Shown here piece by piece: positions 17,118 to 26,099 of a stretch of DNA of 64,000 bases (position 1 is the first letter of the stretch; each line of letters begins with the position of its first letter). The stretch comes from Sphingobacterium nematocida (GTDB taxonomy: Bacteria > Bacteroidota > Bacteroidia > Sphingobacteriales > Sphingobacteriaceae): positions 40,686-104,685 of the forward strand of contig NZ_FUZF01000019.1 of NCBI RefSeq assembly GCF_900168125.1, in the 5' to 3' direction. Below the pieces are notes generated by a model, which had not been told where the DNA came from, did not search any database, and saw nothing but the letters and a program-made list of their open reading frames with translations. Made by a program: the position numbers and the translations under genes.

Positions 17118-18998
17118 CTACATTTGTTCTTTAAGAAACTGTTCGATCATCTGGTAATACTCAATTACATTCTCATCTTTCTTAAAACGACGGCCTTCAT
17201 CCTCTTTAAATACATAACGGACCGTTACATTATTATTTTTCACCTTCTGCACAAATTGATTAACATCAGTAAGGCTATTAAATCGGTCTTTCCCTCCGTG
17301 AAACATCAAAATAGGCATCCTTACTTTCTCTGCGTGAAACAAAGGTGATATAGCTCTAAATAGCTCATACTCCTTAGTCGGGTCTCCGATGATGTTATAA
17401 TACAACTGCAAATAAGGCTGATAATATGGAGGGATCTCCTTTAGATAAGTAAATAAGTTAGTATATCCGGAAGAGGAAATAGCGCATTTATATAAGGTAG
17501 GGTTAAAACAGGCCGCATACAGTGCTGAATAACCTCCAAAACCTGTCCCCATGATGGCGACCCTACTTTTATCAGCTATACCTTGGTGGATAAGCCAAGC
17601 CACGCCATCACTGATATCATTCTGAATCTCTCCGCCCCATTGCTTAAAACCTGCTGTATAAAACTGCTTTCCATACCCCACAGATCCCCTATAGTTGATT
17701 TGAAAAACGGCATATCCCCGATTTGCTAAAAACTGGACTTCAGAATTAAACCCCCACACATCTCTCCTATTTGGCCCATCATGAATCAACACCACTACCG
17801 GATAAGATTTTTGCTTGACTAAAGGATAGGTTAGGTATCCTTTAATAGTCTTTCCATCCCTAGAGTTAAAACTAACTTCTTCCATCGGGGCCAAGCTCTT
17901 TCCTGTCAAAGCAGGATTAATAACAGACAGTTCAACGATTTTATCTTTCTTCTTAGAGTAATAATATATCCCTCCAGGATTGACATCCGTATAAGTTTTA
18001 AATAATACAGCATTAAACGCGCTATCCATGTCAAGAATGTCTATATTATAACCATCAAACTTATTGGTTATCTTAGAATATATCTTTTTAAAATCCTTAT
18101 TGAGGATACGCGTCTCCTTTTTATTCGATAATCCTGCAGTATAAATAACCTCTTCTCTAGAAAACGAATAACCTTCTCTATTCATATCCACAGATTTATT
18201 CTCTGCGACAACCTCTTCTTTTCCAGTCTGCAGATCTAACTTCACCACAGCCAGTTTATCACGTCCAACGTTAGACATTGCATACACTGCAGTATGCTCC
18301 CCTTTAACAGGCCCCAACGGCAAAACCGTTGTTGCAAAATCTGTCTCTACTACTTTTTTATAAGCCGCTCCCTCTTCCTCTCGATACAACAACTGATCTT
18401 CAACACTATCGCTCGAAAGTGCAAGACGCACTTTTCCATCCGAAGAGGCATACCAGGAGCTTATCTTTCCTGAATTCTGCTCGACAAGTTTAGGCCCAGA
18501 TCCATCAAGCGGGATCCTATACAAATCAAAAACAGAAGAATCGCGTATATTCATCTCAGCAAGAAGGTTGCCATTTTTAGATTTCATCGGCCCTAACCAT
18601 GCTAAGGTATGCTTGGTTGGAGGAAACAATGGTTTCGCTACTTCGTGATGGATATCAATTGTAAAAAGACGCAAACTATCTTCTGGAGATTGACTGTTGG
18701 AAAACACAATACTATCTGAAGCACTCCAGAAAAAATATTGAACATTTATATTATTCTGATAGGTCAATTGCTTAGAAGAGTCTGGTTCCTCAATATCCAA
18801 CACAAATATATTACGGCAGTGATCTTCCAATCCCAAGTAAGCAATGTATCGCCCATCCGGTGATACTCGAAAATTTAATCGTTCTGGTTTGCCAAAAAAA
18901 TCCTGTACCGGAATACGTTCAACACTCCGGGGGCCATTACATCCCATAAAAATGAATGTAACCAATAGGAAACAAAAGACTGTTATTAAAAATCTCAT
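17118..18998 (-). CDS. S9 prolyl-oligopeptidase-like lipoprotein lacking catalytic Ser and His
   Basis: A 626-residue lipoprotein (signal ending FIFMGC-NG, Cys about residue 20) with an N-terminal beta-propeller-like half (WD40/TolB-like repeats such as SPDGRYIAYLGL) and a C-terminal alpha/beta-hydrolase domain (about 370-626). In S9 enzymes the nucleophile sits in GxSxGG and the His in a DEGHxF-like loop. Here these read GTGFGGY and DEGRRFK, so Ser is Gly and His is Arg; only the Asp (GGKDRF) remains. I read both codons on the DNA and they are unambiguous. The protein is thus probably a non-catalytic binding protein. It heads an operon with a histidine kinase (3 bp away) and response regulator. 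Confidence 0.85.
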   Translation of the reverse strand: MRFLITVFCFLLVTFIFMGCNGPRSVERIPVQDFFGKPERLNFRVSPDGRYIAYLGLEDHCRNIFVLDIEEPDSSKQLTYQNNINVQYFFWSASDSIVFSNSQSPEDSLRLFTIDIHHEVAKPLFPPTKHTLAWLGPMKSKNGNLLAEMNIRDSSVFDLYRIPLDGSGPKLVEQNSGKISSWYASSDGKVRLALSSDSVEDQLLYREEEGAAYKKVVETDFATTVLPLGPVKGEHTAVYAMSNVGRDKLAVVKLDLQTGKEEVVAENKSVDMNREGYSFSREEVIYTAGLSNKKETRILNKDFKKIYSKITNKFDGYNIDILDMDSAFNAVLFKTYTDVNPGGIYYYSKKKDKIVELSVINPALTGKSLAPMEEVSFNSRDGKTIKGYLTYPLVKQKSYPVVVLIHDGPNRRDVWGFNSEVQFLANRGYAVFQINYRGSVGYGKQFYTAGFKQWGGEIQNDISDGVAWLIHQGIADKSRVAIMGTGFGGYSALYAACFNPTLYKCAISSSGYTNLFTYLKEIPPYYQPYLQLYYNIIGDPTKEYELFRAISPLFHAEKVRMPILMFHGGKDRFNSLTDVNQFVQKVKNNNVTVRYVFKEDEGRRFKKDENVIEYYQMIEQFLKEQM

Positions 18999-19090
18999 CC
19001 AACTATTTCTCGTTCTCTCAAATATTATAATTTTCCTAGACTAAACCTATATTGCAACTTTTTTTTTACAGGTTCAAAAGCTACATTTCG

Positions 19091-19098
19091 TACCTTTG
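19091..19098 (+). promoter_or_regulatory. -7 promoter element before the DUF4286 gene
   Basis: TACCTTTG matches TAnnTTTG and lies only 4 bp before the ATG at 19103, so the transcript would start at or next to the start codon (leaderless or nearly so). It also lies inside the upstream extension of the reading frame, arguing that translation starts at 19103 and not at the earlier ATG-like codon at 19052. Confidence 0.55.
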
Positions 19099-19102
19099 TG
19101 AC

Positions 19103-19387
19103 ATGTATCTATACAACATTTCTATCATCATCGAAGAAAGTCAGCATCATGCACTTTTTTCATGGGTCCAACAGTCTTGGATACCTACATTACCGGCGGA
19201 CACCAAATTGCTCAAAATGGTTAATTCTCCGCATGAAGGATATACTTACTGTATACAGCTAATTGTCAATGACGAACAACAGATTCAACACTTTCAATCG
19301 GAACACATCAGTTCGCTGCAAGCGCATATAGCACAACACCATAGCGAAAAAGCTTTTATTTTCGATAGCGTGATGCAATACCTATAA
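19103..19387 (+). CDS. DUF4286 family small protein
   Basis: A 94-residue soluble protein resembling DUF4286, a small uncharacterised family in Bacteroidota: it begins MYLYNISIIIEE, has HALFSWVQQSWIP and ends with HHSEKAFIFDSVMQYL. The start at 19103 is chosen because the -7 promoter element is immediately upstream and family members begin with this MxxYN segment. No catalytic motif is visible. It is divergent from the S9-like lipoprotein gene. Confidence 0.72.
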   Translation: MYLYNISIIIEESQHHALFSWVQQSWIPTLPADTKLLKMVNSPHEGYTYCIQLIVNDEQQIQHFQSEHISSLQAHIAQHHSEKAFIFDSVMQYL

Positions 19388-19422
19388 AACAGAGATTAAG
19401 CTATACGGCCTGATTATCACGA

Positions 19423-19692
19423 CTAGTGACGAGACAAGACTGCGGGTTTAGGGGATTTTATACGATATTTTTTATACCAAAGAATTCCTATACCCGCTCC
19501 TATTAAGAAAGGTGCACCTAATAAAAATAATATCCCATTGTTTAACCCCTTACCCTGGGTACTGCCATGTTGTGTACTATTTTCAGCATTCAAAGAACAC
19601 ATCGCACACTGGCCAAGAGTCACTGTTGAGGATAATATTGTTAATCCAAGGGACAATAATCCGATTGTAAGTATACGGCTAACTACTTTCAT
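19423..19692 (-). CDS. Small membrane protein with CAMC motif
   Basis: An 89-residue protein with an N-terminal hydrophobic signal (to about residue 25), then QCAMC at about 28-32, a short polar stretch and one C-terminal membrane segment (about 50-72) followed by a basic tail. This layout (CxxC right after the signal, then GLNNGILFLLGAP) recurs as a small uncharacterised family in Bacteroidota. The cysteine pair suggests metal or heme binding or a thiol role; this is inference. It stands alone on the minus strand. Confidence 0.65.
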   Translation of the reverse strand: MKVVSRILTIGLLSLGLTILSSTVTLGQCAMCSLNAENSTQHGSTQGKGLNNGILFLLGAPFLIGAGIGILWYKKYRIKSPKPAVLSRH

Positions 19693-19780
19693 TTTACAAA
19701 GTTACAGAATTTAATATACATATTAACGTAACAAAACAATACAGACAAGACCAATAAACCAAGATATGGATTCAATAGTC

Positions 19781-20479
19781 CTATTTGTGCAAGATAATAT
19801 TAAATTTTTCCCAGAAACCATCTTCTGGCAGAGGAGCTTCGATACACATGGGTTCCTCTTTGACTGGATGCACAAAGGCCAAAGACCGAGAGTGCAAACA
19901 GATGGTACGTCGCGTGGATCCTCTAGGGTATCCATACTTGTTATCCCCTACTATTGGACAGCCCATATAGGCAAGCTGACAACGAATCTGATGTGTACGC
20001 CCTGTCAGCGGTAGCACCTTTAATAAATAGAAACCATCTAACTGACCTAATACTTCATAATCTAGCTCTGCATAGCTACCATTCTTCACTTCCCTATCAT
20101 AGGCTTTGGTTATCATTTTTTTGCGATCTCTCAACAACCAATTAGTAAGTTTTCCTTTCATCCTCGCTGGACGTTCCTTGACCACAGCCAGGTAAGTTTT
20201 TTCTACCGCTCTATCGTGAAACAATCGATTCATACGATCAAGTCCCTTACTCGTTTTGGCCATAAGGATCATTCCGCTAACGGGCCTATCCAAACGATGA
20301 ATCACACCAACAAATGCCCGATTAGGCTTATTATATTTCTGTGCGAGATAATCTGCCAACATCTCTTCAAGAGATTTATCTCCTGAAGGGTCGACCTGCA
20401 CGATATCTCCTCCTCTTTTATTAATAGCGATCAGGTGATTGTCTTCGTAGATAACATCCTTATCTGTAACTTCTCCCAT
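19781..20479 (-). CDS. RluA/RluD-family RNA pseudouridine synthase
   Basis: A 232-residue enzyme that isomerises uridine to pseudouridine in rRNA or tRNA. The catalytic motif is HRLDRPVSGMILMAKTS (Asp about residue 64), with the C-terminal PLTGRTHQIRCQLAYMGCPIVGDNKYG block. There is no N-terminal S4 domain, so it is the short RluA-like form. It lies 26 bp after the mlaD-like gene on the same strand, perhaps by readthrough only. Target uridine cannot be inferred. Confidence 0.92.
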   Translation of the reverse strand: MGEVTDKDVIYEDNHLIAINKRGGDIVQVDPSGDKSLEEMLADYLAQKYNKPNRAFVGVIHRLDRPVSGMILMAKTSKGLDRMNRLFHDRAVEKTYLAVVKERPARMKGKLTNWLLRDRKKMITKAYDREVKNGSYAELDYEVLGQLDGFYLLKVLPLTGRTHQIRCQLAYMGCPIVGDNKYGYPRGSTRRTICLHSRSLAFVHPVKEEPMCIEAPLPEDGFWEKFNIILHK

Positions 20480-20505
20480 ATTATATTACCTGTTCAACGT
20501 TAGCC

Positions 20506-21501
20506 TTACTTTGCGGTAGAGTCAGTAGCTTCTTTCTCAGCCTCTTTCGCCTTCTTCTTAAAATACCCTCTTAATAAGAAATTACTCTGCAAAGCTTCCA
20601 TATTGACATCCAACTTTTCTGTGCTTGTATTTAAGTTTTTTAATATTTGACGTATCTCATTTGCTGCCTCCGCATCATTGGTAAGAACCCCCAATGCATT
20701 ATCTTTATCATTCAAACGAGCAGATGTCTTATTCAGATTTTCCATTAGCGCATTTGCCGTCTGAGTTACCCCTTGTAATTGTGCTGCAGACTCTCTTAAG
20801 CTAGCAAAAACCTCTGTGTCCGTTGTCAAGTCATGAATAAGACCTTGATTGTTATTCAACTTACCCGTCAAAGCGACCAAATTATCAACAGCCTTATTGG
20901 CATCCGTCATCACATTATTCAAAGAGACGACCGACGACTTCAAATTCGTGGCGATCGCGTCATCTGTCATCAATGCCCCGATTGTTCCTTTTCCATCGAC
21001 CATCTGTTGTGATAGCTTAGCAAAATTCTGGGTAATAATGGTCAGATTCGCTCCATTCTCTTGTAGAAGCCCCATCATCTGCTCCATACCGCCACTAGGG
21101 CCTGATTTTAAAACGTCACCTTCTTCAATTTGGGGAGTCGCAGCACTACCGCCCACAAGACTAATAATCGAATTACCAATCAGTCCATCCGAGCCTAATG
21201 TAGCGACTATATCCTTACGAAGAAACTGGCTATCCTTTTCCTGTATGCTCATAACCACACGAACATTCTGCACGCTCTCGAATGCAATTTCCTTAACAAT
21301 CCCTACCTTGACGCCGGAAAACCACACGTTATTACCAACTTTCAAGCCTTTCACATCGTGAAAATAAGTCTTAACAATAAGGTTTTTACTAAATTTATTC
21401 TGTTGGGTACCTAGGACTAAAATACCTGCCACCAAAATCACTAGACCTATTAATGCAAAAAGTCCAACAATTAATGATCTCTTATTTTCTGTTGCGCTCA
21501 T
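20506..21501 (-). CDS. mlaD: MCE-domain protein of a phospholipid transporter (MlaD-like)
   Basis: A 331-residue protein with one N-terminal membrane segment (about 11-30), a single MCE domain (about 40-120, VKTYFHDVKGLKVGNNVWFSG split as VKTYFHD and LKVGNNVWFSGVKVG) and a long helical, coiled-coil-like C-terminal part rich in Asn/Leu/Thr. MlaD-type rings tether to the MlaE-MlaF inner-membrane ABC transporter and pass lipids across the periplasm. Gene order mlaE-mlaF-mlaD with gaps of 3 and 10 bp supports the complex. No MlaB or MlaC gene lies here, as is common in Bacteroidota. Confidence 0.9.
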   Translation of the reverse strand: MSATENKRSLIVGLFALIGLVILVAGILVLGTQQNKFSKNLIVKTYFHDVKGLKVGNNVWFSGVKVGIVKEIAFESVQNVRVVMSIQEKDSQFLRKDIVATLGSDGLIGNSIISLVGGSAATPQIEEGDVLKSGPSGGMEQMMGLLQENGANLTIITQNFAKLSQQMVDGKGTIGALMTDDAIATNLKSSVVSLNNVMTDANKAVDNLVALTGKLNNNQGLIHDLTTDTEVFASLRESAAQLQGVTQTANALMENLNKTSARLNDKDNALGVLTNDAEAANEIRQILKNLNTSTEKLDVNMEALQSNFLLRGYFKKKAKEAEKEATDSTAK

Positions 21502-21511
21502 TCTTAAACTA

Positions 21512-22285
21512 TTATACTATAAAATTATAATCATAAAAAGGTTTTACTCTAGGATCTTCGGTATCGAAAATCTCTTCAAAAACACCTTGACGTTCAAATC
21601 TACCATCCAGTAACATCACCATTCTATCTCCAACCATCTTAGCACAGGCAAGATCATGGGTAATGATAATGGATGAGGTCTTATATCTTTCTTGCACCTC
21701 ATTAATTAAACCATTGATATCTAAGCAAGTAATCGGATCCAACCCTGCAGTAGGCTCATCATACAACATGATATCCGGTCTCAAGATCAATGTACGCGCT
21801 ATACCAATACGCTTCTTTTGACCTCCAGAGAGCTCTGAAGGCATCTGATTCAAAGCCTGAAGCAATCCTACACCATCCAATACATCTTCTATCTCTCGAT
21901 TGATCTCCGCCCGTGTTAGATTTCGCTTATTCCGAATCAGCGGAAACTCCAGGTTTTCCTTTACTGTCATACTATCATACAAAGCCGAATTCTGAAAAGA
22001 AAAGCCTATACGCAAACGTAATTGCATCAGCTCCTTTTCCGTCAAATCGTTAACCTGATGTCCTAAAACATTAATATTTCCACTGTCAGGCTTTAATAAG
22101 CCTGATATCAACTTAATAAGCACCGATTTACCAGTCCCCGATCGACCTAACACCACTAGGTTTTCACCGTTATAAAGCTTCAGATCGACGTTGCGTAAAA
22201 CATGTAAATCTCCAAAAGACTTACTGACGTTGTCCACATGAATCACACAGTCCTCATAGTTAATTGTACTTCCTGTCTTTGCCAT
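21512..22285 (-). CDS. mlaF: MlaF-like ABC transporter ATPase
   Basis: A 257-residue ATPase. Walker A is GRSGTGKSVLIK (about 49-60), the signature is LSGGQKKRIGIART, Walker B is IMLYDEPTAGLDP and the switch His is in IITHD. GRSGTGKS and the GLDPITCLDINGLI continuation are typical of the Mla/Ttg2A branch. It energises lipid movement by MlaE; the permease gene is 3 bp upstream. Confidence 0.93.
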   Translation of the reverse strand: MAKTGSTINYEDCVIHVDNVSKSFGDLHVLRNVDLKLYNGENLVVLGRSGTGKSVLIKLISGLLKPDSGNINVLGHQVNDLTEKELMQLRLRIGFSFQNSALYDSMTVKENLEFPLIRNKRNLTRAEINREIEDVLDGVGLLQALNQMPSELSGGQKKRIGIARTLILRPDIMLYDEPTAGLDPITCLDINGLINEVQERYKTSSIIITHDLACAKMVGDRMVMLLDGRFERQGVFEEIFDTEDPRVKPFYDYNFIV

Positions 22286-22288
22286 GTC

Positions 22289-23047
22289 TTAAGAAATTAA
22301 AGATAATACCTGAACGATAAGTAGCTCCTCAATAAATACAATAAACATAGAGGCTACAACAGCGCTATTCGCTGCCTTTCCGACTCCTTCTGTACCTTTA
22401 GAGGAGAAATAACCGACATAGGTACTTACAAAACCAATGGTGAAACCAAACACGACAGCCCGAAGGACCATCGCAAAAATATCGATTAACTTTATGGACT
22501 CAAAAACTTGCGTAAAAAAGCTTAATATACTTAGATCATCCTTTGCTGCTAAACTGAGATAGCCCCCTAATAATCCTATACCAGCGACATAAAAACATAG
22601 AATAGGAATCATAATGGTCGTCGCAATTATACGGCTCACGACCAAAAACTTGAAAGGATTGGTTCCCGAAACCTCCATCGCATCAATTTGCTCCGTAACA
22701 TTCATGGAGCTCAATTCGGCTCCAATCTGCGAACCTACTTTTCCGGACGCAATCAATGCTGTGACCAGAGGCGCCAAAGCCCTAACGATAGCTATCGAAA
22801 TTAAATTAGGAAGCATAGAAGTCGCTCCAAAATCTTCAAGTGAAGGCCTAGACTGCTTCGTAAACACAAAGCCTACGATAAAGCCGGTTAACGAGATCAG
22901 GGGAAACGATTTCCAACCTATTTCGTAACATTGCCTTATTATCTCTTTGAATTCAAATGGTGGACTTACGACTTCACGGAAAAACCGCATCAAAAAGCGA
23001 TGTAACCGGGCAAATTCAAGGAGTAGATTATTAAATTTCCTTCCCAT
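22289..23047 (-). CDS. mlaE: MlaE-like ABC transporter permease
   Basis: A 252-residue membrane protein of the MlaE family. The conserved segments LISLTGFIVGFVFTKQ, VTALIASGKVGSQIGAELSSM and EQIDAMEVSGTNPFKFLVVSR are present, the last two matching the conserved cytoplasmic loop that contacts the ATPase. About five membrane segments are predicted. It is the first gene of the mlaEFD run, with a 240-bp gap upstream that it shares divergently with the DUF6600-like gene. Confidence 0.92.
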   Translation of the reverse strand: MGRKFNNLLLEFARLHRFLMRFFREVVSPPFEFKEIIRQCYEIGWKSFPLISLTGFIVGFVFTKQSRPSLEDFGATSMLPNLISIAIVRALAPLVTALIASGKVGSQIGAELSSMNVTEQIDAMEVSGTNPFKFLVVSRIIATTIMIPILCFYVAGIGLLGGYLSLAAKDDLSILSFFTQVFESIKLIDIFAMVLRAVVFGFTIGFVSTYVGYFSSKGTEGVGKAANSAVVASMFIVFIEELLIVQVLSLIS

Positions 23048-23287
23048 TTATCTTTTTAGAAGTGAATAAAAAACAACAACGTGTTTATCAAAAAACTGGC
23101 CAAAGGTACAACTTTTTAACCTTTATCATCGGCACAAAACATGTAAAACACTAAATGTAGTAATAAAACTACCAAAAAAAATCTATTAAATATAGGTTCA
23201 TCCTAAAGCGATTAAACCTTTTCCTACATTCTACCGTCCTACCAACAACAAGGAAACAAAATAATTAAGTTTAAAGAAACGAAGAGT

Positions 23288-24625
23288 ATGAAAAGGAGTA
23301 TAACAACATTAGTCGCAACATTGGTTTTCATTTTTGTAGGTGTCCTACAGATATCCAAAACGTATGCACAAGTTTATGGAAATGTTTCCTTGGATCTGTT
23401 CTATGATGAACTATCGCCGTACGGGTACTGGGATAACGACCCTTCCTATGGAGAAATATGGTATCCTAATGAAGGTCGAAATTTCCGCCCATACAATACC
23501 AATGGTTACTGGACCATGACAGAGTATGGTAATACCTGGGTATCGGGATATCCTTGGGGCTGGGGACCATTCCACTATGGCCGCTGGGTACACACAAACT
23601 ATAGAGGATGGGGATGGATACCTGGTTATGAATGGGGACCGGCTTGGGTAGAATGGCGCTCTGGCAATGGTTACTACGGATGGGCCCCTATGGCACCCCG
23701 TATAGGTGTGCACGTATCTATTGGATTACCGATAGATGTATGGGTATTTGCCCCGACAAGACATATATACGCCCGCGATATACATAGACACAGTTACTAT
23801 GATCATAGAAGTAGAAATATATACAACAACACTACGATTATAAACAATACGTACGTCGTCAATAACAACCACTACTACGGAGGCCCATCTCGAAGAGATA
23901 TGGAACGTACCACCGGAAGAAGGATTGAAGTACGAGAAATTAGACAATCAAGTCGGCCTGGTGCATCGCAAAGCGACCGTAGATCTGTTTCCATTTATCG
24001 TCCAGACAAAGATAATAGTCGTAGAGAGACAACATCCAGCCGCACGGATCGTGGCAGCTCAAGCAATGCTAGCCGCAGAGGAGCCGAAGCAAGCCGAAAC
24101 GAACGCGATGGGTCTAGAAATGGAAATGTATCAAATGGAAATGTATCAAACCGCGACCGCTCTAGTATGGGATCAAGAAATGCAGATAACGGTAACCGCG
24201 AAATGCACATCGATAGAAACGGTAATGTCTCTATGCGCAATGACGGAACGACTTCACAAAATCAACGAGCAGAAAGGAATGCAGAGAGAAGAACTGAAAG
24301 TGGCACGCAACGTCAAAATCAAAGAGAGCAAAGCAATCAATCACGGAGATCAAGAGAATCGGAGGTAACAACACGCCCTCAAAATAATGGAAGTATCGAA
24401 CAACGTCAAGCCCCCAGGAGAGAGCCAACACAAACAGCACCACAACGTGAACAACGAGGACAATCAAGAGAAAGTCGATCGCCACAACGAGCAAATACAC
24501 AGCCCGTCTTTCAGGCATCCAACAGGGAAAGCTCCAATGGTTCATCTTCTCGTTCTGGCAATGTTCGTGAGGAAGGAGCCTCAACTAGAAGCGGGGAATC
24601 AAGCGGCCGGAGTAGTAGACGATAA
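23288..24625 (+). CDS. DUF6600-like secreted protein with disordered Arg/Ser/Asn/Gln tail
   Basis: A 445-residue protein with a signal peptide ending SKTYAQ. The N-terminal about 160 residues are Trp/Tyr/Gly-rich (LSPYGYWDNDPSYGEIW, WGWGPFHYGRW, YEWGPAWVEW), the pattern of DUF6600/YXWGXW-type domains of unknown function. A His/Tyr/Asn-rich stretch follows (about 165-200), then about 240 residues of low complexity made almost only of R, S, N, Q, E and G, strongly positively charged. At 24121-24150 a 15-bp unit is duplicated (NGNVS twice). The tail may bind nucleic acid or polyanions outside the membrane; this is speculation. A single gene. Confidence 0.8.
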   Translation: MKRSITTLVATLVFIFVGVLQISKTYAQVYGNVSLDLFYDELSPYGYWDNDPSYGEIWYPNEGRNFRPYNTNGYWTMTEYGNTWVSGYPWGWGPFHYGRWVHTNYRGWGWIPGYEWGPAWVEWRSGNGYYGWAPMAPRIGVHVSIGLPIDVWVFAPTRHIYARDIHRHSYYDHRSRNIYNNTTIINNTYVVNNNHYYGGPSRRDMERTTGRRIEVREIRQSSRPGASQSDRRSVSIYRPDKDNSRRETTSSRTDRGSSSNASRRGAEASRNERDGSRNGNVSNGNVSNRDRSSMGSRNADNGNREMHIDRNGNVSMRNDGTTSQNQRAERNAERRTESGTQRQNQREQSNQSRRSRESEVTTRPQNNGSIEQRQAPRREPTQTAPQREQRGQSRESRSPQRANTQPVFQASNRESSNGSSSRSGNVREEGASTRSGESSGRSSRR

Positions 24626-24744
24626 TCTTTCAACATCGAACCTCCTTTCTTTTTTCTGAAAGGATATATTCCCACGGGCCATCAAGAACTATCATGATCC
24701 GCCGAAGAGCGTATCATGCTAATTTTAATTGAAACATAAATTGA

Positions 24745-24776
24745 GCGGGCAGCATATTTTGCTGTCCGCTTTTTTC
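24745..24776 (+). terminator. Terminator downstream of the DUF6600-like gene
   Basis: GCGGGCAGCA at 24745-24754 pairs with TGCTGTCCGC at 24760-24769 (one wobble pair), followed by six T. It lies 120 bp past the stop codon. Confidence 0.85.
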
Positions 24777-24860
24777 TGATGCATAAAAACTCTCTATGCA
24801 ATTAACAACCGATGTACCAAGGGCTCATCATTTTTTTTTGGTATTTTCGTTCACTTTACC

Positions 24861-24896
24861 CCAAAGTAGGCCTTAATAGTCGAGACTTTACTTTGG
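24861..24896. promoter_or_regulatory. Inverted repeat CCAAAGTA / TACTTTGG upstream of pncB
   Basis: Two perfect 8-bp arms (24861-24868 and 24889-24896) are separated by 20 bp and end 24 bp before the pncB ATG. The right arm overlaps a -7-like TACTTTG, so binding of a regulator there would affect initiation. Operator function is inference. Confidence 0.4.
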
Positions 24897-24920
24897 AATA
24901 ATACAAAAACAGATTTCGTA

Positions 24921-26099
24921 ATGGCAAGACTCGATTCTATACTAGACAATGACTTCTACAAGTTTACCATGCAATATGCAGTCGTAAAACTCTTTCCTAA
25001 AGCAAGGGCTAAATACCAGTTTATTAATAGAGGCAAGCACTCGTTTCCTCCCGGATTTGCAGAAAGGCTGAAAGTAGCAATAAACCATATGGCAACCTTA
25101 AAACTCAGCAAATCTGAAAAGACTTTTTTTTCTGACACCTGTTCTTATATCGATCCTACTTATTTTGATTTCTTACAGGGATATCGCTATGATCCAGAAG
25201 AAGTAAGCATCAGTCAAAATGAGGGAGAACTCTCGGTTAAAATTGAGGGTCTATGGTACCGTACGATACTATGGGAAGTACCGATCATGTCCTTGATATG
25301 TGAATTATACTACGAAATGCAGGATGAGAAGCGCGTAGATGATGTAGAAGTAATGAATATCGTAACAAAGAAAATGAATAAGTACGATAAGCTAAAAATT
25401 ACAATTGCCGACTTTGGTACACGTCGCAGACATTCTTACGCTGTACACGATCTGGTCATTAAAACACTAAAAGAACATACGTCCAATACATTCATAGGTA
25501 CAAGCAATGTACACCTAGCGATGAAATATGAGACCAAACCGATAGGCACGCATGCACATGAATGGTTTATGTTTCATGCTGCGAAATATGGCTATAAAAT
25601 GGCGAACTTGTTAGGATTAGAAAACTGGTCTGATGTATATAGGGGAGACTTAGGCATCGCCCTATCTGACACTTATACAACCGAGGCTTTTTTCAGACAG
25701 TTTGACAAAAAACTCACTAAGTTGTTTGACGGGGTCCGGCATGATAGCGGTGATGCAATAGAGTTTGCAGATAAGACGATCAGACATTACCTAAGCAAAG
25801 GAATAGATCCACTATCCAAGACAATTATTTTTTCGGATGGTCTAGATTATGAGAAGGTCGAGAAAATATCAGACTACTGTAATGGAAAAATAGGCTTCTC
25901 TTTCGGGATAGGAACGGACTTTACCAATGATGTTGGTTTGGAACGCATGAATATTGTACTTAAAATGACGGAGACACTTCCTGAAGACGGCGAGTGGACT
26001 CCTGTGATAAAACTTTCGGACGAACCTCTTAAACATACAGGCGATCGCAGTGAAATAGAAATGGCGATACGATACCTTCAACTTGATGAACATGCATAG
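24921..26099 (+). CDS. pncB: Nicotinate phosphoribosyltransferase
   Basis: A 392-residue enzyme that makes nicotinate mononucleotide from nicotinate and PRPP in the NAD salvage (Preiss-Handler) pathway. Family marks are the start LDNDFYKFTMQ, FGTRRRHSY (about 167-175), GTSNVHLAMKY with IGTHAHEWFM containing the His that is phosphorylated, and KLFDGVRHDSGDA binding the PRPP. Length is normal. It is the first of a run of four same-strand genes; its stop overlaps the start of a methyltransferase gene. An inverted repeat upstream may control it. Confidence 0.95.
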   Translation: MARLDSILDNDFYKFTMQYAVVKLFPKARAKYQFINRGKHSFPPGFAERLKVAINHMATLKLSKSEKTFFSDTCSYIDPTYFDFLQGYRYDPEEVSISQNEGELSVKIEGLWYRTILWEVPIMSLICELYYEMQDEKRVDDVEVMNIVTKKMNKYDKLKITIADFGTRRRHSYAVHDLVIKTLKEHTSNTFIGTSNVHLAMKYETKPIGTHAHEWFMFHAAKYGYKMANLLGLENWSDVYRGDLGIALSDTYTTEAFFRQFDKKLTKLFDGVRHDSGDAIEFADKTIRHYLSKGIDPLSKTIIFSDGLDYEKVEKISDYCNGKIGFSFGIGTDFTNDVGLERMNIVLKMTETLPEDGEWTPVIKLSDEPLKHTGDRSEIEMAIRYLQLDEHA

